Source of the DNA: Arcobacter sp.
GTDB taxonomy: Bacteria; Campylobacterota; Campylobacteria; Campylobacterales; Arcobacteraceae
Length of the DNA: 64,000 nucleotides
Assembly: GCA_002869535.1 (NCBI GenBank)
Contig: PKUK01000001.1
Span: 372,001 to 436,000, forward strand
Reading direction: 5' to 3'
Positions 48,510 through 57,967 of this stretch are shown here, in pieces. Position 1 is the first letter of the stretch; each line of letters opens with the position of its first letter. The notes beneath the pieces were generated by a model. The model was not told where the DNA came from, did not search any database, and saw only the letters and a list, made by a program, of their open reading frames with translations. The position numbers and the translations under genes are program-made.

Positions 48510-49093
48510 TATTTTGCTCCTTTATTTATATATAAATAGTTTCTTTTTTCATCTTTTTTAATTATTTTATAATTATATATTTTAGCTTCTTCAAGCTCAG
48601 ACTCAAGCATGCTTCCTTTGTAAAATAAATAAGAAGTATTTTCATCTGAGATATTTTTAGTCAAATTTAATAAAAGTGCAGTATTTGTAACAGCCCGAGA
48701 AGTAATAAGTTCAACTTTTATATCTTTTACATACTCTACTCTATTACATAAAATTTCTACGTTTTCAAGTTTTAGAGAGTTTTTTACAAAATTTAAAAAG
48801 GCTACTCTTTTGGCTCTTGGCTCAATCAAATAAAACTTTATGTTTGGTCTTGCCATTGCTAAGATAAGTCCAGGATAACCAGCTCCTGTACCAATATCTG
48901 CAACACTGGTATAGCTTTTGATAAATTTTAAAACATAAATAGAGTCATATATATTATTTTCTATTTTAATATCTTCTAATTCAGCAGAAAGATTATGTAT
49001 CTTACCCCAATGTTGTAAGATTTTTTTAAACTCTTCACACTTTTTTAAAAACTCTTTATCTATGTTTAACTCTTCTATATTATCTAAAATCAC
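48509..49093 (-). CDS. rsmG: 16S rRNA m7G527 methyltransferase RsmG
   Basis: Methylates G527 of 16S rRNA. The SAM-binding segment is SVADIGTGAGYPGLILAMARP, and KRVAFLNFVKNSLKLENV and LITSRAVTNTALLLNL are family features. HNLSAELED in the N-terminus corresponds to the usual N-L-T-x-I segment. The length of 194 is slightly short (usual about 205). It begins at the last base of ribA and its own stop overlaps the PP0621-like gene, so the three form one unit. Confidence 0.93.
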   Translation of the reverse strand: MILDNIEELNIDKEFLKKCEEFKKILQHWGKIHNLSAELEDIKIENNIYDSIYVLKFIKSYTSVADIGTGAGYPGLILAMARPNIKFYLIEPRAKRVAFLNFVKNSLKLENVEILCNRVEYVKDIKVELITSRAVTNTALLLNLTKNISDENTSYLFYKGSMLESELEEAKIYNYKIIKKDEKRNYLYINKGAK

Positions 49094-49656
49094 TACAGCA
49101 AATGCCCCATTTCATCTTTTTTAACTTTTAAATAAGCTTGATTATTCTCATTTTCACCCACAACAACAGGGATTCTTTCAATAATCTCAATATTAGCTAA
49201 ACTCTCTATTTTATGAGGATTATTTGTTATTAAATTGATCTTTTTTATATTAAATTTATTTAAAATATACTCAACAATCTCGTAAGTTCGCTCATCTGCT
49301 GCAAAACCTAATTGATGGTTTGCCTCAATTGTATTAAAACCTTTATCTTGCAAAGCGTATGCATTTACTTTATTAAGTAGACCTATATTTCGTCCCTCTT
49401 GTCTTAAATATATAACCATACCATTATTTTTATTTATATAATCTAATGAAAAGTTAAGTTGTGCTTGACAGTCACATTTTAAAGAGCCTACTGCATCACC
49501 CGTTAGGCATTCAGAGTGTACTCTTACATTTACAACATCACCTAAATTCTTTGAAAAAATTACTAAATGTTCTTTGTGATGTTCTTTAAAAGATTGTATT
49601 TCAAAATCACCATGTATAGTAGGCAACTTTGCAATATTTGATTCTTCTATATTCAT
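49093..49656 (-). CDS. ribA: GTP cyclohydrolase II
   Basis: Opens GTP in the first step of riboflavin synthesis. The zinc cysteines are in SECLTGDAVGSLKCDCQAQL (C-x10-C-x-C), and the active-site loop YLRQEGRNIGLLNKVNAYAL is intact, as are ERTYEIVEYIL and LITNNPHKIESL. At 187 residues it is a normal stand-alone enzyme. It supplies the activity missing from the second half of RibBA at 42 kb. It diverges from hemB across 60 bases. Confidence 0.95.
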   Translation of the reverse strand: MNIEESNIAKLPTIHGDFEIQSFKEHHKEHLVIFSKNLGDVVNVRVHSECLTGDAVGSLKCDCQAQLNFSLDYINKNNGMVIYLRQEGRNIGLLNKVNAYALQDKGFNTIEANHQLGFAADERTYEIVEYILNKFNIKKINLITNNPHKIESLANIEIIERIPVVVGENENNQAYLKVKKDEMGHLL

Positions 49657-49716
49657 ATCTTTTTAAACCTTAAACTGTTAAAATGGTGCAGATTATATCT
49701 AAAAGAGGTAAATAAT

Positions 49717-50691
49717 ATGTTTAAAAGACTGAGAAGATTGAGAATTAATGAAAATTTAAGAGCCCTAGTGCAAGAAACAAACCTAAGCCCAAGTGATTTT
49801 ATATATCCATTATTTGTAAAAGAAGGTGAAGGTATCAAAACAGAAGTTGCCTCTATGCCAGGTGTTTTTCAAATGAGTTTAGATGAGATATTAAAAGAGT
49901 GTGAATATATACAATCTATAGGGTTAAAATCTATTATTTTGTTTGCAGTTCCTGATGTAAAAGATTCTGTAGGAAGTGAATGTTTATGTGATGAAAGTAT
50001 TATTTCTAGAACTATAAAAGCTATCAAAGAAAAATTTCCAACTATGTTTGTAGTTACTGATTTATGTTTTTGTGAATATACAGATCATGGTCATTGTGGA
50101 ATACTTGATCCAAAAACTGAGACAGTTGATAATGATAAAACTTTAGAAATCTCTGCTTTACAAGCAATAGTTCATGCAAAAGCTGGAGCTGATATGATTG
50201 CTCCAAGTGGTATGATGGATGGAATTATTGAAACATTGAGAGAAACTCTTGACGAAAATGGATTTGAAAATCTTCCAATTATGGCATATTCAACTAAATT
50301 TGCTAGTGCTTATTATTGACCTTTTAGAGATGTTGCTGAATCAACTCCTTCTTTTGGAGATAGAAGATCTTATCAAATGAACCCAGCAAATAGAAGAGAA
50401 GCTATTGAAGAGTCACTTGAAGATGAAAGACAAGGTGCAGATATACTTATGGTAAAACCAGCCCTTGCTTATTTAGATGTAGTTAGAGAGATAAGAAATG
50501 CTTCAAACTTGCCATTGGCTGTTTATAATGTAAGTGGAGAGTATGCAATGCTTAAACATGCTGGAAGTGCTGGCCTGATTGATTATGAAAGAATAATGAT
50601 TGAGACTTTAATTTCATTTAAAAGAGCTGGTGCTGATATTATTATTACATACCATGCAAAAGAGGCTTGTGAACTTCTAAATAGTAAATAA
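49717..50691 (+). pseudogene. hemB: Porphobilinogen synthase (HemB) with one in-frame TGA
   Basis: The 325-codon frame is a full 5-aminolevulinate dehydratase. It has RRLRINENLRALVQETNLSP at the start, a metal-binding VTDLCFCEYTDHGHCG, the Schiff-base lysine sites MAYSTKFASAYY and [16 protein letters not shown], and [13 protein letters not shown]. Codon 201 (50317-50319) is TGA where the family has Gly (SAYY-x-PFRDVAES). One G-to-T change of GGA gives TGA. The break falls between the two active-site lysines, so the truncated product would be dead. Heme synthesis is normally essential in respiring bacteria, which makes this suspicious. Confidence 0.92.
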
Positions 50692-50692
50692 T

Positions 50693-51910
50693 ATGAGTCA
50701 AACTTATCAAGAGGCAATTGAAAATTCAAATATAGTATCAAAAACTGATATTAATGGAATAATAACTTTTGTAAATGATGAGTTTTGTAAAATTTCAGGC
50801 TATACTCATAATGAATTAATTGGTGAAAATCACAATATTGTAAGACACCCTGATATCCCAAAGAGTAACTTCACCCTACTTTGGGATACTATTTTAAATA
50901 AAAAACCCTACAAAGCAACAGTTAAAAATCTTACAAAAGATGGGAAAACTGTATATTTAAATACTACAATTACTCCTATTTTAGATGAAAATGATGAGAT
51001 AAAAGAGTTTATTGCTATTAGATATGATGTAACAGAAGAAGTTGAGTTAAAAAAAAGACTAGAAAAAAAAGAGATAGAGTTAGAAGAGTTAAATAAGGAT
51101 TTAGAAAATAGAGTATCCTTACAAACTAAAAAGCTACAAGAATTAAATAAAACTTTAGAACAAAGGGTTAATGAAGAGATTGAAAAAAATGAAGAGAAAC
51201 AAAAACTTCTATTTTGGCAATCAAGAATGGCTAGTTTAGGTCAAATGCTAGCAAATATTGCACACCAATGGAGACAGCCCTTAACAGAGCTTAACCTCAC
51301 ACTATTTAATATGAATAAATCTTTTAAAAATAATAACAAAGAAAAAACAGATGAACTCTATCTTGAAAGTAAAATCCTAATAAAAACAATGTCATCTACT
51401 ATAGAAGATTTTACAAACTTTTTTAATCCACAAAAAGATAAAAAAAGCTTTGAGATAAAAGAAGCTGTTCAAGAGGCTTTAATAATCTTAAAAAAAGTAC
51501 TAAATGATATAGAAGTAGAAGTTAATGTAGCAAATAACTTTAAAGTAGTAGGAGTATTAAACGAGTTATCTCAAGTAATAATAAATCTAATACAAAACTC
51601 TAAAGATGCTTATCTTTTTAATAATATTGAAAAGAAAATAATTACAATAAATCTTAGTGAAGAAAAAATCTCAAATAAATTATACGCAAAACTGCAGATA
51701 AAAGATAACGCAGGAGGCATCAATAAAGAAAACTTAGATAAAATATTTGATCCCTATTTCACAACAAAATATAAAAGTCAAGGTACTGGATTGGGATTAT
51801 TTATGTCAAAAATGATTATTGAAAAGAGTTTAGAAGGTGAACTTAGCCACAAAAATTTTGAAGATGGTTCACTATTTATTATATTAATTCCTTTGAATAA
51901 TTTAGGATAA
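50693..51910 (+). CDS. PAS-domain sensor histidine kinase
   Basis: Residues 1-120 are a PAS domain (ISGYTHNELIGENHNIVRHP, typical of aerotaxis/redox-type PAS), followed by a coiled coil (ELEELNKDLENRVSLQTKKL). The dimerisation/phospho-acceptor box is LANIAHQWRQPLTELNLTL with the His in IAHQWRQP. The ATPase domain has NLIQNSKDAY (N box), IKDNAGGINKENLDKIFDPY and TGLGLFMSK (G2). There is no membrane helix, so it is cytoplasmic. The response regulator gene follows by two bases. The starting signal is unknown. Confidence 0.92.
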   Translation: MSQTYQEAIENSNIVSKTDINGIITFVNDEFCKISGYTHNELIGENHNIVRHPDIPKSNFTLLWDTILNKKPYKATVKNLTKDGKTVYLNTTITPILDENDEIKEFIAIRYDVTEEVELKKRLEKKEIELEELNKDLENRVSLQTKKLQELNKTLEQRVNEEIEKNEEKQKLLFWQSRMASLGQMLANIAHQWRQPLTELNLTLFNMNKSFKNNNKEKTDELYLESKILIKTMSSTIEDFTNFFNPQKDKKSFEIKEAVQEALIILKKVLNDIEVEVNVANNFKVVGVLNELSQVIINLIQNSKDAYLFNNIEKKIITINLSEEKISNKLYAKLQIKDNAGGINKENLDKIFDPYFTTKYKSQGTGLGLFMSKMIIEKSLEGELSHKNFEDGSLFIILIPLNNLG

Positions 51911-51912
51911 AG

Positions 51913-52566
51913 ATGCAAAATAACTTATTAACACAGTTAAAAATACTTATAGTTGAAGATGAGAAGAGATTATCTCAATTGCTAAAAGATGCTATATCTG
52001 AGTATTTTTTCTCTGTAATTATTGCAAAAGATGGAAAAGAAGGTTTAAAAAAGTTTAAATCATTTAAACCAGATATTGTAATAACTGATATTATGATGCC
52101 TTTTTGTGATGGGCTAGAGATGACTCAAAAGATCAAAGAGCTAGATGAGTCTGTTCCTATTATTGTATTAAGTGCCCACTCAGATAAAGAAAAACTATTA
52201 AAAGCTATCGATTTAGGTATCAATAAATATTTTATAAAACCCTTCGACCCAGATGAATTAATAGAGCATATAAGAAAAATAGCTCCAAAATTAAATAAAC
52301 AAAAAAAAGTATTTCTAAAAGAAAACTTCGTTTTTGATAACAATACAATGAGTTTATATAAAGACGGAAAGATTATCAATATTACAAAAAGAGAAAAAGA
52401 GTTTTTATTTTTATTAATTAAATATCAAAATACCATTGTAAGTACTGAAGATATAAAAGCAAAACTTTGGACTGAAGAAGTAAGTGATGAGCGTTTGAGA
52501 ACTTTTATAAAAAGATTGAGAATTAAAACGTCAAAGGATATTATAGAAAATATACTGGGACAATGA
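51913..52566 (+). CDS. OmpR/PhoB-type response regulator
   Basis: The receiver domain (ILIVEDEKRLSQLLKDAISE) has the acidic pair Glu-Asp, the phospho-Asp in PDIVITDIMMPFCDGLEM, Ser in IIVLSAHSD and Lys in YFIKPFDPDELIE. The C-terminal winged helix (MSLYKDGKIINITKREKEFL and LRTFIKRLRIKTSKDIIENI) binds DNA. It is 217 residues. It is paired with the preceding kinase. Targets are unknown. Convergent with the nrdG-like gene. Confidence 0.92.
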   Translation: MQNNLLTQLKILIVEDEKRLSQLLKDAISEYFFSVIIAKDGKEGLKKFKSFKPDIVITDIMMPFCDGLEMTQKIKELDESVPIIVLSAHSDKEKLLKAIDLGINKYFIKPFDPDELIEHIRKIAPKLNKQKKVFLKENFVFDNNTMSLYKDGKIINITKREKEFLFLLIKYQNTIVSTEDIKAKLWTEEVSDERLRTFIKRLRIKTSKDIIENILGQ

Positions 52567-52569
52567 TAT

Positions 52570-53274
52570 TTAATTTCTCCATTGGATACTTAGTTTTTTA
52601 TTATTTATTTTTTCTTTATTTATATCTCTATGTTTAGAAATATTTCCTATATTTGTTTCTGTCTGTATAAAGTTTTGTAAATAATAAGTATTTTTATAGT
52701 CTAAATTGCTAATCGTATTTATCATCGAATTTATGTCATCTTCATCTAAAAGTGATGAATTAATAGTACTTCTTAATTCAAAATCAAAGTCTGTATTTAT
52801 TAGATATTTTATTGTTTTTATAAAATCATCATACTTATTTACACCTGCAATATTTTTATATTTATATTTTGGTGATTTGAAATCTATTGCCATATAATCA
52901 ATTAGTTTATTTGTTATTAGTTTTTTTATTAGTTTAAGATTTGTTCCATTAGTATCTAGTTTTATTTTAAATCCAAACTCTTTTATTTTTTTACATATAG
53001 CAGTTAAATCATAAAGAGTAGCCTCCCCACCTGATAAAACAACAGCATCAAGCATTCCTATTCTAGATTCTAAAAAGACTAAAATCTCATTTATTGAATA
53101 ATTGCCCTCTTTACAAAATACAATATCATCATTATAACAGTATTGACATCTAAAATTACAACCTTTAAACCAAATTACACAAGAGAGATGTCTTATGTAA
53201 TCTGTTGTTGTAAACTTTGTAAAATCATAAACAATTTTTTGATTCAATAAATTTAATTCGCTGTTTATGCTCAC
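52570..53274 (-). CDS. nrdG: Anaerobic ribonucleotide reductase activating enzyme (NrdG-like radical SAM)
   Basis: The cluster motif is in IWFKGCNFRCQYCYNDDIVF (CxxxCxxC), followed by VVLSGGEATLYDL and KLDTNGTNLKLI, the pattern of glycyl-radical activases. It would generate the glycyl radical on the small NrdD piece encoded just upstream. The annotated start is GTG 53274, overlapping that small ORF by about 50 bases; a TTG near 53250 would reduce the overlap. The 234-residue length matches NrdG-like proteins. Gene order nrdD, radical piece, nrdG on one strand. Confidence 0.88.
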   Translation of the reverse strand: MSINSELNLLNQKIVYDFTKFTTTDYIRHLSCVIWFKGCNFRCQYCYNDDIVFCKEGNYSINEILVFLESRIGMLDAVVLSGGEATLYDLTAICKKIKEFGFKIKLDTNGTNLKLIKKLITNKLIDYMAIDFKSPKYKYKNIAGVNKYDDFIKTIKYLINTDFDFELRSTINSSLLDEDDINSMINTISNLDYKNTYYLQNFIQTETNIGNISKHRDINKEKINNKKLSIQWRN

Positions 53275-53389
53275 CTTTTTTCCCTATGTTAAAACTTTCT
53301 ACTGGTCTATGATAACCCATAACTCTCGTATATACGATACACTTTGTTCTTTTGTCTATATTTTTTTCAAGCAATTCTTGATTGTTCAT
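53225..53389 (-). CDS. Separate glycyl-radical C-terminal piece of class III ribonucleotide reductase
   Basis: The 54-residue protein MNNQELLEKNIDKRTKCIVY, then TRVMGYHRPVESFNIGKKGE, matches the extreme C-terminus of class III NrdD, where R-V-x-G-Y carries the glycine that becomes the radical. It starts at ATG 53389 with an AAGGAG site (GGAG at 53397-53400) seven bases upstream, inside the end of the large nrdD gene, in another frame. A +1 shift at the large gene's stop would fuse the two. The perfect ribosome site argues for a real separate subunit. Confidence 0.8.
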   Translation of the reverse strand: MNNQELLEKNIDKRTKCIVYTRVMGYHRPVESFNIGKKGEHKQRIKFIESKNCL

Positions 53390-55481
53390 TTGTTAACTCC
53401 TTTTTTAAAATTTCTTCATCACATTTTGGACAAAACTCATGTTCTCCATTTAAATATCCATGCTTTTCACAAATTGAAAAGAGTGGTGTTACTGTTATAT
53501 ATGGCAATCTAAAATTTGTAATTACATTTTTTACAAATTTTCTACAAGACTCAACAGATGAGATTTTTTCATTCATATATAAATGAAGTACAGTTCCACC
53601 TGTGTATTTGCACTGTAATTCATCTTGTAAATCTAATGCTTCAAATGGATCATCTGTATAGTCAACAGGAAGTTGTGAAGAGTTTGTATAATAGATATTT
53701 TTATCAAATCCTGCTTGAATTATATCTTTAAACCTTTTTTTATCTTCTTTTGCAAATCTATATGTTGTTCCTTCTGCTGGAGTTGCTTCAAGATTGTATA
53801 AGTTGCCCGTTTCTTCTTGATATTGAATCATTTTTTCTCTCATAAAATCCAATATTTCAATACAAAAATCATTTCCTATAGAAGATGAAAGATCAGTTTT
53901 TTCAGAAAAATAGTTTTTTAACATCTCATTCATTCCATTAACACCAATTGTTGAAAAGTGATTATTAAAACCTTTTAGATACCTTTTTGTATATGGGAAA
54001 AGACCTCTTTCATACATATCTTGGATAAATACTCTTTTTTTCTCTAAGGTTGACTTTGCTGTGTCCATTAGTTCTTCAAGTTTTGCAAGTAAACTATTGA
54101 TATCACCTTTATATAAATATCCAAGTCTTGCCATATTTATAGTAACTACACCAATACTTCCAGTCATCTCTGCACTTCCAAAAAGGCCTCCACCTCTTTT
54201 TAGTAATTCTCTTAAATCAAGCTGTAAACGGCAGCACATACTTCGAACATGTCCTGGTTTATAGGCTTTATCGTTTGCGATAAGATTACCATCATCATCA
54301 CTGACATATTGACTACCAATAAAATTTTGGAAATATGAACTTCCGATTTTTGCTGTATTTTCAAATAACAGATCTGTATTTTCTCCATACCAATCGAAAT
54401 CTTCTGTAATATTAACTGTAGGTATGGGAAAAGTAAATGGCTGACCTGTTTTATCCCCTTCTGTCATAATCTCATAATAAGCTCTATTTATAAGGTTCAT
54501 CTCTTTTTGAAAATCTTTATAGGTCAAATCTTCAAAAGAGCTATAACCTTTTTCTTTAATTTTCTTAAGAAGTTTTGCATTTTTAAAATCTTTAAAAAGA
54601 TGTTTTTGATTTCTTGTAGGAATTTGATCTTTTAAATCACTTGGAACAGTCCAATCAATAGTTACATTGGTAAAAGGACTTTGTCCCCAACGAGCAGGTA
54701 CATTTAAATTATAGATAAAACTTCTAATAGCTTTTTTTATCTCTTTGTATGATAGATTATCTTTAAATACATATGGTGCTAAATAAGTATCAAAACTACT
54801 AAAAGCTTGTGCTCCTGCCCACTCACTTTGAAGTATCCCTAGAAAGTTTGCCATTTGTCCTAATGCTTCTCTAAAATGGTTGGGAGCACTACTTTCAACT
54901 CTACCTCGAACTTGATTGAATCCTTCATCAAGTAAAATTCTTAAACTCCAGCCCGCACAATAACCACTCAAGCAATCCAAATCATGAATATGATAATCAG
55001 CATTTCTATGGGCATATCCTTCTTTACTAGAGTATATTTTATCCAGCCAATAATTTGCAATAATTTTTCCTGCACTATTATTTATGAGTCCTGCATGGGA
55101 ATAGCCTGTGTTAGAGTTTGCATTAACTCTCCAGTCACTTTTTAGTATGTACTCCTCAACAGTTTGTGTTGAGTTTATAAATGTTGTATCATCATTTAAA
55201 CCTAATACGTGCTCCCTTTGTAGTTTATGAGTATGTCTATATATCATAAATGATTTCATTACTTCAAAATATTTAAAATTGTATAACTCTTTTTCAATAA
55301 TATCTTGTATATCTTCAACAAATAATTCATCAATTAGTTCTATTTTATTTGTTACATTAAAAAATATTCTACTATCATAATTTTCTTGGACACTTTTAAA
55401 AGCTTTTTTTATTGCATCTTCTATTTTATAAGATAGATATTCCTCTTTTTTATCATCCCGTTTAAATATATATTTTTTCAT
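53367..55481 (-). CDS. nrdD: Anaerobic (class III) ribonucleoside-triphosphate reductase, large part without the radical glycine
   Basis: Makes deoxynucleotides from NTPs under anaerobic conditions. The 704-residue protein has an N-terminal ATP-cone (YIFKRDDKKEEYLSYKIEDA), then the catalytic barrel: YHIHDLDCLSGYCAGWSL, SSFDTYLAPYVFKDNLSY, MCCRLQLDLRELLKRGGG and TVLHLYMNEKISSVESC. It ends with CEKHGYLNGEHEFCPKC, part of the zinc region, and stops (NEQSRIA) before the R-V-x-G-Y glycine segment. That segment is encoded by the overlapping ORF at 53225-53389. Divergent from argF, with a 199-base gap. Confidence 0.93.
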   Translation of the reverse strand: MKKYIFKRDDKKEEYLSYKIEDAIKKAFKSVQENYDSRIFFNVTNKIELIDELFVEDIQDIIEKELYNFKYFEVMKSFMIYRHTHKLQREHVLGLNDDTTFINSTQTVEEYILKSDWRVNANSNTGYSHAGLINNSAGKIIANYWLDKIYSSKEGYAHRNADYHIHDLDCLSGYCAGWSLRILLDEGFNQVRGRVESSAPNHFREALGQMANFLGILQSEWAGAQAFSSFDTYLAPYVFKDNLSYKEIKKAIRSFIYNLNVPARWGQSPFTNVTIDWTVPSDLKDQIPTRNQKHLFKDFKNAKLLKKIKEKGYSSFEDLTYKDFQKEMNLINRAYYEIMTEGDKTGQPFTFPIPTVNITEDFDWYGENTDLLFENTAKIGSSYFQNFIGSQYVSDDDGNLIANDKAYKPGHVRSMCCRLQLDLRELLKRGGGLFGSAEMTGSIGVVTINMARLGYLYKGDINSLLAKLEELMDTAKSTLEKKRVFIQDMYERGLFPYTKRYLKGFNNHFSTIGVNGMNEMLKNYFSEKTDLSSSIGNDFCIEILDFMREKMIQYQEETGNLYNLEATPAEGTTYRFAKEDKKRFKDIIQAGFDKNIYYTNSSQLPVDYTDDPFEALDLQDELQCKYTGGTVLHLYMNEKISSVESCRKFVKNVITNFRLPYITVTPLFSICEKHGYLNGEHEFCPKCDEEILKKELTNEQSRIA

Positions 55482-55543
55482 TTTTTTCCTTTTAATGAAT
55501 AACAGAAGTTTAAGTGAAATTATCTTAATTTATAATTACTCAA

Positions 55544-55563
55544 AATGTCACAGAAGTGTCATT
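55544..55563 (+). promoter_or_regulatory. Near-palindrome between nrdD and argF
   Basis: AATGTCACAGAAGTGTCATT is a 20-base imperfect dyad in the 199-base gap between the divergent genes nrdD and argF. It might be a regulator site for anaerobic control of nrdD, but it does not match a box I can name. No coding frame is seen in the gap. Confidence 0.3.
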
Positions 55564-55645
55564 TTATGGCCTATTTTGAAGAAAAAATATTTTTATTTTT
55601 TTGAATAATCTATTAGTATTAAGTTAAAAATAAAGCCAATTCTAA

Positions 55646-55651
55646 TATAAT
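55646..55651 (+). promoter_or_regulatory. -10 box for argF
   Basis: TATAAT lies 29 bases upstream of the argF ATG with AT-rich DNA before it. A TAGTAT-like stretch further upstream is not a convincing -35. This fits a Campylobacterota-type sigma-70 promoter. Confidence 0.5.
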
Positions 55652-55680
55652 ATTTGCTTTTATAAATACAAGGAATTAGT

Positions 55681-56607
55681 ATGAGACATTTCTTAACAAT
55701 TGCAGACTTTAGTAAAGAAGAATTATTAGAGATTTTAGAATTAGCAAAACAAATTAAAGCAGAAACAAAACAAAGAAATTTTAAAGAATATTTACCTAAG
55801 CAAGTATTAGGAATGATTTTTGAGAAGAGTTCAACTAGAACAAGAGTTTCCTTTGAAACAGGTATCTATCAACTAGGTGGCGTAGGACTTTTTTTATCAT
55901 CAAATGATATACAACTAGGACGAGGTGAGCCTATGAGTGACACTTCAAGAGTTATTTCTAGAATGGTTGATATGGTTATGATAAGAACTTTCGAACACTC
56001 TAAACTTGAAGAGTTCGCCCAATATTCAAAAGTACCTGTAATCAATGGATTAACTGATGATTTTCATCCAGTACAACTTTTGGCTGATTATTTAACAGTT
56101 ATTGAAGAGGGAAAAGATAAAAACTTAGTTGCAGCATATGTTGGAGATGGGAATAATTTAGCACATTCGTGGCTTATGTTAGCTTCAAAACTTGGGTTTG
56201 AACTTAGAATCGCAACTCCAAAAGGTTATGAAGTAAATCAAGAAATATTAAATAGAGCATTAGAGTTTGCAAAGACATCAGGTGCAAAAATAGTAATTGG
56301 AAACGACCCAATCGAAGCTATAAAAGGTGCAACAGTAGTTACAACTGATACATGGGTTTCAATGGGACAAGAAGATGAAAAAGAGAAAAGAGTAAAAGAC
56401 TTTGCAGGATATATAGTAGACACAAAACTTATGTCTTATGCAACAGCTGATGCAATTTTCTTGCACTGTTTACCTGCATATAGAGAGTATGAAGTTTCTG
56501 AAGAGGTATTTGAAGGACCTCAAAGCAGAGTTTTTGAAGAAGCGGAAAATAGACTACATGCACAAAAAGGTATTATGGTTTGGTTAGATGGAAAAAGAAA
56601 TGATTGA
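55681..56607 (+). CDS. argF: Ornithine carbamoyltransferase
   Basis: Converts ornithine and carbamoyl phosphate to citrulline in arginine synthesis. The carbamoyl phosphate loop is [26 protein letters not shown] and the ornithine signature [18 protein letters not shown] complete the active site. The 308-residue length is normal. The hemN start codon lies inside the last codons of argF (ATGATTGA), so the two are coupled. Confidence 0.96.
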   Translation: MRHFLTIADFSKEELLEILELAKQIKAETKQRNFKEYLPKQVLGMIFEKSSTRTRVSFETGIYQLGGVGLFLSSNDIQLGRGEPMSDTSRVISRMVDMVMIRTFEHSKLEEFAQYSKVPVINGLTDDFHPVQLLADYLTVIEEGKDKNLVAAYVGDGNNLAHSWLMLASKLGFELRIATPKGYEVNQEILNRALEFAKTSGAKIVIGNDPIEAIKGATVVTTDTWVSMGQEDEKEKRVKDFAGYIVDTKLMSYATADAIFLHCLPAYREYEVSEEVFEGPQSRVFEEAENRLHAQKGIMVWLDGKRND

Positions 56608-57967
56608 TTTTAAAAAATTTGAAAAATATTCAAAACCAGGGCCTAGATATACTTCATATCCAACAGCTCCAGAGTTCACAGAAGAGTTTTCACAAGATGA
56701 TTTAATAGAGATTTTTTCAAAACAAGACTCTTCAAGAAATCTATCACTATATCTTCATCTTCCATTTTGTAGAAGTGCCTGTTATTTCTGTGGATGTAAT
56801 GTGATTTTTACATCTAAAGAGGATAAAAAAGTAAGATACTTAGAGTACTTGCAAAAAGAGCTAAAACTACTTGAAAAGAATTTAGATACTTCAAGACTAG
56901 TAACTCAAATGCATTTTGGTGGAGGAACACCAACCTACTTCTCTCCAGAGCAATTAGATGAAGTTTTTACTATGATAAAAAGAAGTTTTCCAAACTTTAG
57001 TAGTGATGCTGAAATCTCATGTGAAGTTGACCCTAGATATTTTACAAAAGAGCATATGGATGTTCTTAAAAAAGGTGGCTGTAACAGGTTAAGTTTTGGG
57101 GTTCAAGATTTAGATGAAGAGGTTCAAAAGACAATTCATAGAATCCAACCATACGAAACAACTCAAAATGTTATGAATATAGCTAGAGAAGCTGGAATCA
57201 AATCAATTAACATTGATCTAATTTATGGACTTCCACATCAAAATAGAGAGACCTTTAACCAAACGCTTTATAAAATACTAAAGCTTGATGCGGATAGATT
57301 TGCAGTATTTAATTATGCTCATGTTCCATGGCTTATGAAGACCATGAGAAAGTTTGATGAAACAACATTTGCACCTCCAAGTGAAAAACTACTTATTTTA
57401 AAAGATACTATTGACTTTTTTACTAACAATGGATATAAAATGGTAGGTATGGATCACTTTGCAAAAGAGAATGATGAACTTTTTAAAGCAATTGAAAAAG
57501 GTGAACTACATAGAAACTTCCAAGGCTACACAACTAAAGGTGGAGCTGATTTAATAGGTATTGGTGTTACATCAATAGGTGATGGTGTTAATTATTATGC
57601 ACAAAACTATAAAGATTTAAAACAGTATGAAAGTGCTTTAGATGAGGGTAAACTACCTACATTTAAAGGATATAAGTTAAGTGCAGATGATCAATTAAGA
57701 CAATTTGTTATAATGGAACTTATGAGTAACTTCTCTTTAAATATAAAAAGAGTAGAAAATAAGTTTAATATTGATTTCTTTGAATACTTTAAAGAAGATG
57801 TAGAGGCTTTAAATGAGTTTATTGAAGCAGAATCAATGACATTAGATAAAGAATTTATAAAAGTAAATCAAACAGGTGCAATGCTAATACGTAATATTTG
57901 CATGCCTTTTGATGCTTATTTGAAAAAAGTTCCTGAAAATAAAAGAAGGTTTAGTAAAACTATATAA
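56600..57967 (+). CDS. hemN: Oxygen-independent coproporphyrinogen III oxidase HemN
   Basis: Radical SAM enzyme that decarboxylates coproporphyrinogen III. The start [20 protein letters not shown] is the HemN signature, and the cluster motif is [19 protein letters not shown] (CxxxCxxC-x-C). [34 protein letters not shown] and [12 protein letters not shown] are standard. About 455 residues, the correct length for HemN and longer than the HemW-like protein at 17 kb. I use ATG 56600, overlapping the argF stop; ATG 56588 is in frame too. Heme genes hemN, hemB and hemD all lie within this part of the window. Confidence 0.95.
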   Translation: MIDFKKFEKYSKPGPRYTSYPTAPEFTEEFSQDDLIEIFSKQDSSRNLSLYLHLPFCRSACYFCGCNVIFTSKEDKKVRYLEYLQKELKLLEKNLDTSRLVTQMHFGGGTPTYFSPEQLDEVFTMIKRSFPNFSSDAEISCEVDPRYFTKEHMDVLKKGGCNRLSFGVQDLDEEVQKTIHRIQPYETTQNVMNIAREAGIKSINIDLIYGLPHQNRETFNQTLYKILKLDADRFAVFNYAHVPWLMKTMRKFDETTFAPPSEKLLILKDTIDFFTNNGYKMVGMDHFAKENDELFKAIEKGELHRNFQGYTTKGGADLIGIGVTSIGDGVNYYAQNYKDLKQYESALDEGKLPTFKGYKLSADDQLRQFVIMELMSNFSLNIKRVENKFNIDFFEYFKEDVEALNEFIEAESMTLDKEFIKVNQTGAMLIRNICMPFDAYLKKVPENKRRFSKTI

